Origin: Pantoea agglomerans | GTDB lineage: Bacteria > Pseudomonadota > Gammaproteobacteria > Enterobacterales > Enterobacteriaceae | Direction: 5' to 3' | DNA length: 64,000 bases | Assembly: GCF_020149765.1 (NCBI RefSeq) | Contig: NZ_CP083810.1 | Span: forward strand, 143,705 to 207,704 | Shown: piece after piece, positions 59,943 to 64,000 of the stretch | Layout: the number at the start of each line of letters is the position of its first letter | Numbering within the stretch: position 1 is the stretch's first letter | The notes under the pieces: model-generated | Database searches by the model: none | What the model was told of the DNA's origin: nothing | The model's input: only the letters and a program-made list of their open reading frames with translations | Program-made: the position numbers and the translations under genes

Positions 59943-60619
59943 TCTTCACGTATCTCCAGCACGTAGCCAATGCCGCGCACGGTATGGATCAGCTTCGGGC
60001 TGAAGTCATCATCCACCTTGCTGCGCAGCCGCCGGACAGCCACATCAATCACGTTAGTGTCACTCTCAAAATTAATATTCCAGACCAGGGAGGAGATGAG
60101 ATTTCTTGGCAGCACTTCACCGCGACGCTGCAGCAGCAGCTCAAGCAGAACAAACTCTTTTGTGGACAGATGAATTTTTTTGCCGGAACGGCTGACGCTC
60201 CGGCGGGATATGTCCATCACCAGGTCAGCTATTTCGTACATGCCGGATGCCAGAGAGCGGTTACGCCTGAGCTGGGTCCGGATACGGGCCAGAAGCTCGG
60301 CAAAATCGAACGGCTTGAGAAGATAGTCATCGGCTCCCAGGTCCAGGCCTTTGATTTTTTCGCTGACGTTATCCCTTGCGGTCAGAAACAGCACGGGCTC
60401 TTCGTGGCGGGCCATTCTCATCTGCCGCAGAATGTCCCAGCCGTCCAGGGAGGGCAGCATCACATCAAGAATAATCAGGTCGTAGCGCTGCTGAAGGATA
60501 TGCTCCAGCCCCTGACGGCCGTCATTCACAAGGGTGACGTCATACCCTGCCTCCTGAAGACCCTGTTTCAGGTAAGTCCCGGTTTTAATTTCATCCTCGA
60601 CGATCAGAAGAGTGGTCAT
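59939..60619 (-). CDS. pcoR: PcoR, OmpR-family response regulator
   Basis: ATG 60619 ([20 protein letters not shown]) gives 226 residues, the family length; the frame is open 21 codons further up but overlaps pcoD. The receiver Asp is in LIILDVMLPSLDGWDI near residue 51, with Lys in DDYLLKPFDF. The winged helix is STKEFVLLELLLQRRGEVL and DVAVRRLRSKVDDD. It activates pco promoters through copper boxes such as the one at 28058. It ends inside pcoS by 4 bp. Confidence 0.95.
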   Translation of the reverse strand: MTTLLIVEDEIKTGTYLKQGLQEAGYDVTLVNDGRQGLEHILQQRYDLIILDVMLPSLDGWDILRQMRMARHEEPVLFLTARDNVSEKIKGLDLGADDYLLKPFDFAELLARIRTQLRRNRSLASGMYEIADLVMDISRRSVSRSGKKIHLSTKEFVLLELLLQRRGEVLPRNLISSLVWNINFESDTNVIDVAVRRLRSKVDDDFSPKLIHTVRGIGYVLEIREE

Positions 60620-60647
60620 GGTATAAGGGCCCTGCAGCTGAGTGTCG

Positions 60648-61580
60648 TTACGCCATACCGTTACCGGGCGACAGCGTGCCAAGCCAGGCTACGGTCGCCA
60701 GAATCAGGATAGACACGCTGAACTCTGTAATAATACTTTTGCGCATCAACGCAATACCCGTCTTATAGTGGCCCTGACCGAGCGCATTTTCCAGTGCGGG
60801 TGCAAGCCGGAAGCGGTTCGCGGCAGCCAGCAACAGCATAACGAAAAACAAGCCTGTCTTGATTAGCAGGAGCAGCCCGTAGTGGCTGCCCGGCAAAGAT
60901 TTGACCGGGTCTTCCACAATGAAGAAAAAGTTAATGACGGCGGTGATGACAATACTCAGCACAATCACCGTGCCGGCCCGGGAAAAGCCCGTCAGGGCTT
61001 CCGCAAGCTGCCGGACGTGGCTGGCCGTCTGCGCCTTTTTGATGCATAACAGAATGGCAAAGGCCGTGAGCGCGCCCACCCATGCACCGGCTGCCGACAG
61101 GTGGATGATATCGCTCAGCAGATGCAGATAGTAGCTCATACCGTCGTTCATGGCCGCATGACCGCCCCATGCCAGGGTGGCCAGCGCTGTGCCTCCGGAA
61201 AGCGTGAGAACGTAACGCGACAGAACGGCATTGCGCAGCCGCAAGCCCAGTCCGACGAAGGCCAGGACGAGTGCGGCAAGCCGGATAACCCAGCTGAGGC
61301 CGACCGCAGTTTCACCGATAACCATCTCTATGATGTGGAGCGTGATTTCACCTGCGTCAGTCACGCCACTCATCGCCTGCGCGACCAGCAGCATATTCGC
61401 CAGCGACAGAACAATGCCGACGGATATCAGAATAAAAAAGAACGACCAGACACTGAATAATGACACCGATTTTTTAAGCGTTCCCTTCACGGCATACAGT
61501 TCAAATAAAGGCAGCCCAAACAGAACCATAAGGTCAAGGTAAAGGAAAAAGCGGATAACAATAAAAGTCTGATCGTTCAT
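60648..61580 (-). CDS. pcoD: PcoD, inner-membrane copper transport protein
   Basis: This 310-residue protein with about eight hydrophobic helices belongs to the CopD family. MNDQTFIVIRFFLYLDLMVL begins helix 1. The conserved WGGHAAMNDGMSYYLHLLSD segment, with spaced His residues, and LSAAGAWVGALTAF are present. It works with PcoC in copper uptake or supply to PcoA and gives full resistance in the pco operon. It is 4 bp downstream of pcoC. Confidence 0.94.
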   Translation of the reverse strand: MNDQTFIVIRFFLYLDLMVLFGLPLFELYAVKGTLKKSVSLFSVWSFFFILISVGIVLSLANMLLVAQAMSGVTDAGEITLHIIEMVIGETAVGLSWVIRLAALVLAFVGLGLRLRNAVLSRYVLTLSGGTALATLAWGGHAAMNDGMSYYLHLLSDIIHLSAAGAWVGALTAFAILLCIKKAQTASHVRQLAEALTGFSRAGTVIVLSIVITAVINFFFIVEDPVKSLPGSHYGLLLLIKTGLFFVMLLLAAANRFRLAPALENALGQGHYKTGIALMRKSIITEFSVSILILATVAWLGTLSPGNGMA

Positions 61581-61584
61581 GGCA

Positions 61585-61971
61585 TTATTTCACGCTAAAG
61601 CTGACGTTACCCGTGCGCGGGTGTGTATCAGAAGACACCGCACGCCACTCCACCTTGTATGTGCCAGGCACCAGAGGTTTGGCTGGCGTGATCACCATGG
61701 TTTTCGGATCGCCACCGGCGGCCACTTTTGCCGCAACCGCCATCGGGGCATGAGAGGACATGCCGGGCATAGCGGTCATGACGAGACGTGCACCAGAAAA
61801 TTTTGTGACCAGATTCTCAGTAAAGTGCAGCTCCACTTTTGAAGGCGCTGCCACCTGCGCTTTATCAGCAGGGACAGAAGAAGCCAGTTCCGGATGCGCC
61901 TGCGCGCCAAAAGCAGCAACAGAGGCGGCAACAGCGATGACGTAGCCAGCATAATTACGTTTCATATTCAT
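61585..61971 (-). CDS. pcoC: PcoC, periplasmic copper-binding protein
   Basis: I place the start at ATG 61971; ATG 61965 is possible. A signal peptide (NYAGYVIAVAASVAAFGAQA) is cleaved before HPELASS, making His the first mature residue, as required for the Cu(II) site. The Met-rich Cu(I) loop is MTAMPGMSSHAPM, followed by the conserved ending YKVEWRAVSSDTHPRTGN. It passes copper to PcoD or PcoA. Confidence 0.95.
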   Translation of the reverse strand: MNMKRNYAGYVIAVAASVAAFGAQAHPELASSVPADKAQVAAPSKVELHFTENLVTKFSGARLVMTAMPGMSSHAPMAVAAKVAAGGDPKTMVITPAKPLVPGTYKVEWRAVSSDTHPRTGNVSFSVK

Positions 61972-62000
61972 ACCTGTCTTGTTTGTTAGAATTAACTGCA

Positions 62001-62960
62001 TCAGAACCACACGCGGGCACCGAGAAGAAAGCGCACTTCGTTGTCCTTCTCTCCTTCACGGGTCGCCATATCGGCCGTGTTGCCATAAAGCTGGCTCCAC
62101 GATACGCCCACATAAGGCGCAAATTCCCGCTTTACTTCGTAACGAAGGCGCAGGGAAAGCTCGGTACCGGACAGTCCTTTCCCGGTTTCACGCACCTCAT
62201 CATCCTTACCGTAAAAATTGGCTTCAAAAGACGGCTGCAGGATGAGCCGGTTGGTCAGCAGCACGTCATACTCTGCTTCAAACCGGAGCGCGGTGCGTCC
62301 CTGCTCACCGGCAAACGCGGTGAGTTCAGTTTCGAGGTTATACAGCGGCATGCCCTGAAAGCCGGCGGCGGCCCATGTCTGGGGCCTGCCGGGCCTGAAG
62401 TCCTGCCGCGCACCCGCGACCACGTCCCACCAGGGCGAGACAGCGTGCCCCCAGAGGGCCTGCACCTCTGCCGACTCGGTTTTTCCGTCGCTGGTTTCCC
62501 CTTCGCTGCGCAGCCAGAGCCGATCAATATCCCCGCCAGCCCAGCCGCTGACGTCCCAGCTGAATCCCCCGGCCTCATTATTTTTCTGCCACTCAAGCTG
62601 ATCGGCCAGCAGATACCAGTTCATGCTGCTGTCATGCACTTTATGACCATGCACGTCAGGAAACGCAGCCCGGCGGTCGGCGTCCGTCAGTACCGGAACA
62701 GGCGTTCTGCTTTCAGTCGGGGCAGCAGGCTGCATAGACTCCATGCCTTCCATCCCGGACATGGGTTCCATATTGCCCATAGCGGAGTGGTCCATGCCCG
62801 ACATTGCACTCATGTCATGCGCCTGCATGTTGTGCGCCGCTTCAGCCCGGGCATCAGGGACGGCCGTAAGTGCGCTGCCGGCAATCGCTGCGAAAACCAG
62901 CAGCCCGGCCGCCGGGCTGCAAAAGTTATGTTTCATATCACCACGATCAGAAGCTGACAT
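62001..62960 (-). CDS. pcoB: PcoB, outer-membrane copper resistance protein
   Basis: ATG 62960 follows GAGGT at good spacing. ATG 62978 overlaps the pcoA stop (ATGA), and ATG 62936 begins the signal-like sequence, so the exact start is open. A Met/His stretch ([20 protein letters not shown]) precedes the beta-barrel domain ([40 protein letters not shown]), which ends in Trp-Phe as outer-membrane proteins do. It interacts with PcoA in the copper pathway. Confidence 0.93.
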   Translation of the reverse strand: MSASDRGDMKHNFCSPAAGLLVFAAIAGSALTAVPDARAEAAHNMQAHDMSAMSGMDHSAMGNMEPMSGMEGMESMQPAAPTESRTPVPVLTDADRRAAFPDVHGHKVHDSSMNWYLLADQLEWQKNNEAGGFSWDVSGWAGGDIDRLWLRSEGETSDGKTESAEVQALWGHAVSPWWDVVAGARQDFRPGRPQTWAAAGFQGMPLYNLETELTAFAGEQGRTALRFEAEYDVLLTNRLILQPSFEANFYGKDDEVRETGKGLSGTELSLRLRYEVKREFAPYVGVSWSQLYGNTADMATREGEKDNEVRFLLGARVWF

Positions 62961-62970
62961 CAGAAGTACC

Positions 62971-64000
62971 TCACTCATTAACCCGGACCTCACGGAACAT
63001 GCCTGTTTCCATATGAAAAAGCAGGTGACAGTGGTAAGCCCATCGGCCCAGCGCATCGGCCGTCACACGATAGCTGCGGCGCGTGCCGGGCGGCATATCT
63101 ATGGTGTGTTTACGCACCAGGAAATTCCCTTCTTCATCCTCAAGGTCGCTCCACATTCCGTGCAAATGAATGGGATGTGTCATCATGGTATCGTTGACCA
63201 GGACAATGCGGACGCGCTCGCCATAGCGGAGCGTGACCGGCTCTGCATCGGAAAACTTAATACCATTGAAAGACCAGGCAAATTTTTCCATATGGCCGGT
63301 AAGATGCAGTTCTATGGTGCGTGAGGGTTCGCGTCCGTCCGGATCGTCAAAAGTACTTTTCAGGTCAGCGTAGGTCAGAACCCTGCGGCCGTTATTCCTC
63401 AGCCCGATACCCGGATCGCTGAGCTTCGACGTGGGCATCATGGCCTGCATGTCAACCAGTGGGTTGTTCGTTTCTGATGCCGGATGCTTCTGCATATCAC
63501 CCATGCCGGCCATGCTGCCGTGGTCCATGCCGGCCATGCTGCCGTGGTCCATGCCGGCCATGCTGCCGTGGTCCATGCCGGCCATGCTGCTGTGATCCAT
63601 GCCAGCCATACTGCCTGCCGGGGCGCTTTCCACAGCTGAACCATCCATGCTCTGCATGCTACCGCCGCCCATACCCTGCATCTGCCCGTGATCTGTATCT
63701 CCCATGCTGCCGTGATCCATTCCCCCCATTCCCATATCATCCATGGTGAGCCAGGGACGAGGATCGGTGGAAGGAACCGGGGCAGTCATGCCTTCACGAA
63801 CGGCAAGCGTGCCCCGTGCATAGCCGCTTCTGTCCATGGACTGGGCAAAGATGGTGCAGGCATCCTGGACGGGCTCTACAATGACATCGTAGGTTTCAGC
63901 TACGGCAATACGAAACTCATCCACACTGACGGGGGTGACGTACTGGCCGTCAGCAGCCACCACGGTCATCTTCACGCCAGGAATGCGTACATCGAAGTAG
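62971..64000 (-). CDS. pcoA: PcoA, multicopper oxidase, N-terminal part outside the window
   Basis: The frame is open to the window edge ([20 protein letters not shown]), so the ATG at 63975 is internal. The C-terminal multicopper-oxidase copper ligands are complete: [16 protein letters not shown], then [19 protein letters not shown]. Upstream of them is a Met/His-rich linker made of GMDHGSMA repeats, likely a Cu(I)-binding arm. The enzyme oxidises Cu(I) in the periplasm. It is the first gene of pcoABCDRS and is followed by pcoB. Confidence 0.95.
   Translation of the reverse strand, partial: YFDVRIPGVKMTVVAADGQYVTPVSVDEFRIAVAETYDVIVEPVQDACTIFAQSMDRSGYARGTLAVREGMTAPVPSTDPRPWLTMDDMGMGGMDHGSMGDTDHGQMQGMGGGSMQSMDGSAVESAPAGSMAGMDHSSMAGMDHGSMAGMDHGSMAGMDHGSMAGMGDMQKHPASETNNPLVDMQAMMPTSKLSDPGIGLRNNGRRVLTYADLKSTFDDPDGREPSRTIELHLTGHMEKFAWSFNGIKFSDAEPVTLRYGERVRIVLVNDTMMTHPIHLHGMWSDLEDEEGNFLVRKHTIDMPPGTRRSYRVTADALGRWAYHCHLLFHMETGMFREVRVNE
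63502..63606 (-). repeat. 24-bp tandem repeat encoding MAGMDHGS in pcoA
   Basis: About 4.4 copies. The first three full units are identical and the fourth has three changes. The unit length keeps the frame, so the number of Met/His modules can vary without breaking the protein. Confidence 0.93.

Overview
The window looks like accessory DNA from a plasmid of an enterobacterium (Enterobacter, Klebsiella, Pantoea or a relative). It carries four IS1 copies, a broken IS903, an IS21-family element, an IS3 fragment, several resolvase and tyrosine-recombinase genes, and stacked metal-resistance operons of the kind found on large enterobacterial plasmids. I see no replication, partition or conjugation genes, no rRNA or tRNA, and no CRISPR array, so the backbone must lie outside. 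Species cannot be fixed from this sequence.

Layout. 0-8.7 kb is a patchwork: a cut DsrE-family gene, degenerate sequence, a flavohaemoglobin gene (hmp), IS1 copy A, an integrase fragment, a LysR regulator, an SRPBCC-fold protein, and an AraC regulator cut by IS903, which is itself cut by IS1 copy B. 8.7-15.6 kb lies between IS1 copies B and C. It is GC-rich, chromosome-like DNA: the end of flgM, flgN, the complete L-lactate operon lldPRD with a recognisable LldR operator, and the end of a chemoreceptor gene. 15.6-25 kb looks like a defence and recombination island: an OLD-like AAA-TOPRIM protein, a membrane protein, an intact tyrosine recombinase with a broken paralogue, a SIR2-HerA gene pair, and a candidate type I toxin-antitoxin locus. 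25.2-28 kb is IS21 plus IS3 debris.

28-43 kb is the silver/copper cluster: pcoE1, a pcoG gene with a nonsense mutation, a DUF2933 gene, silP, silG, silA, silB, silF, silC, then divergent silR, silS, silE and a DUF305 gene. 43-47.5 kb holds an HNH endonuclease, broken genes and a serine resolvase. 47.6-53.8 kb is an arsenic region: LysR, GNAT and MFS genes, arsR-arsH, and an opposing arsR-arsB-arsC operon. 54-57.2 kb is a MerR-type regulator with a divergent Cd/Zn/Pb P-type ATPase. IS1 copy D then separates a truncated resolvase from the pcoABCDRS operon, which runs off the right edge inside pcoA.

How the genes work together. silCFBA makes a tripartite RND efflux pump with a periplasmic metal chaperone. 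silP, cadA and arsB export from the cytoplasm. pcoA, B, C and D handle periplasmic copper. silE and pcoE1 are periplasmic metal sponges. Each module has its own sensor (SilRS, PcoRS, CadR/PbrR-like, two ArsR proteins), and I found matching palindromes near several of them. In the usual copper and silver island, sil and pco are contiguous; here pcoABCDRS has been moved about 30 kb from pcoG and pcoE1. None of the four IS1 copies is flanked by a 9-bp target duplication, which fits repeated IS1-driven deletion and rearrangement.
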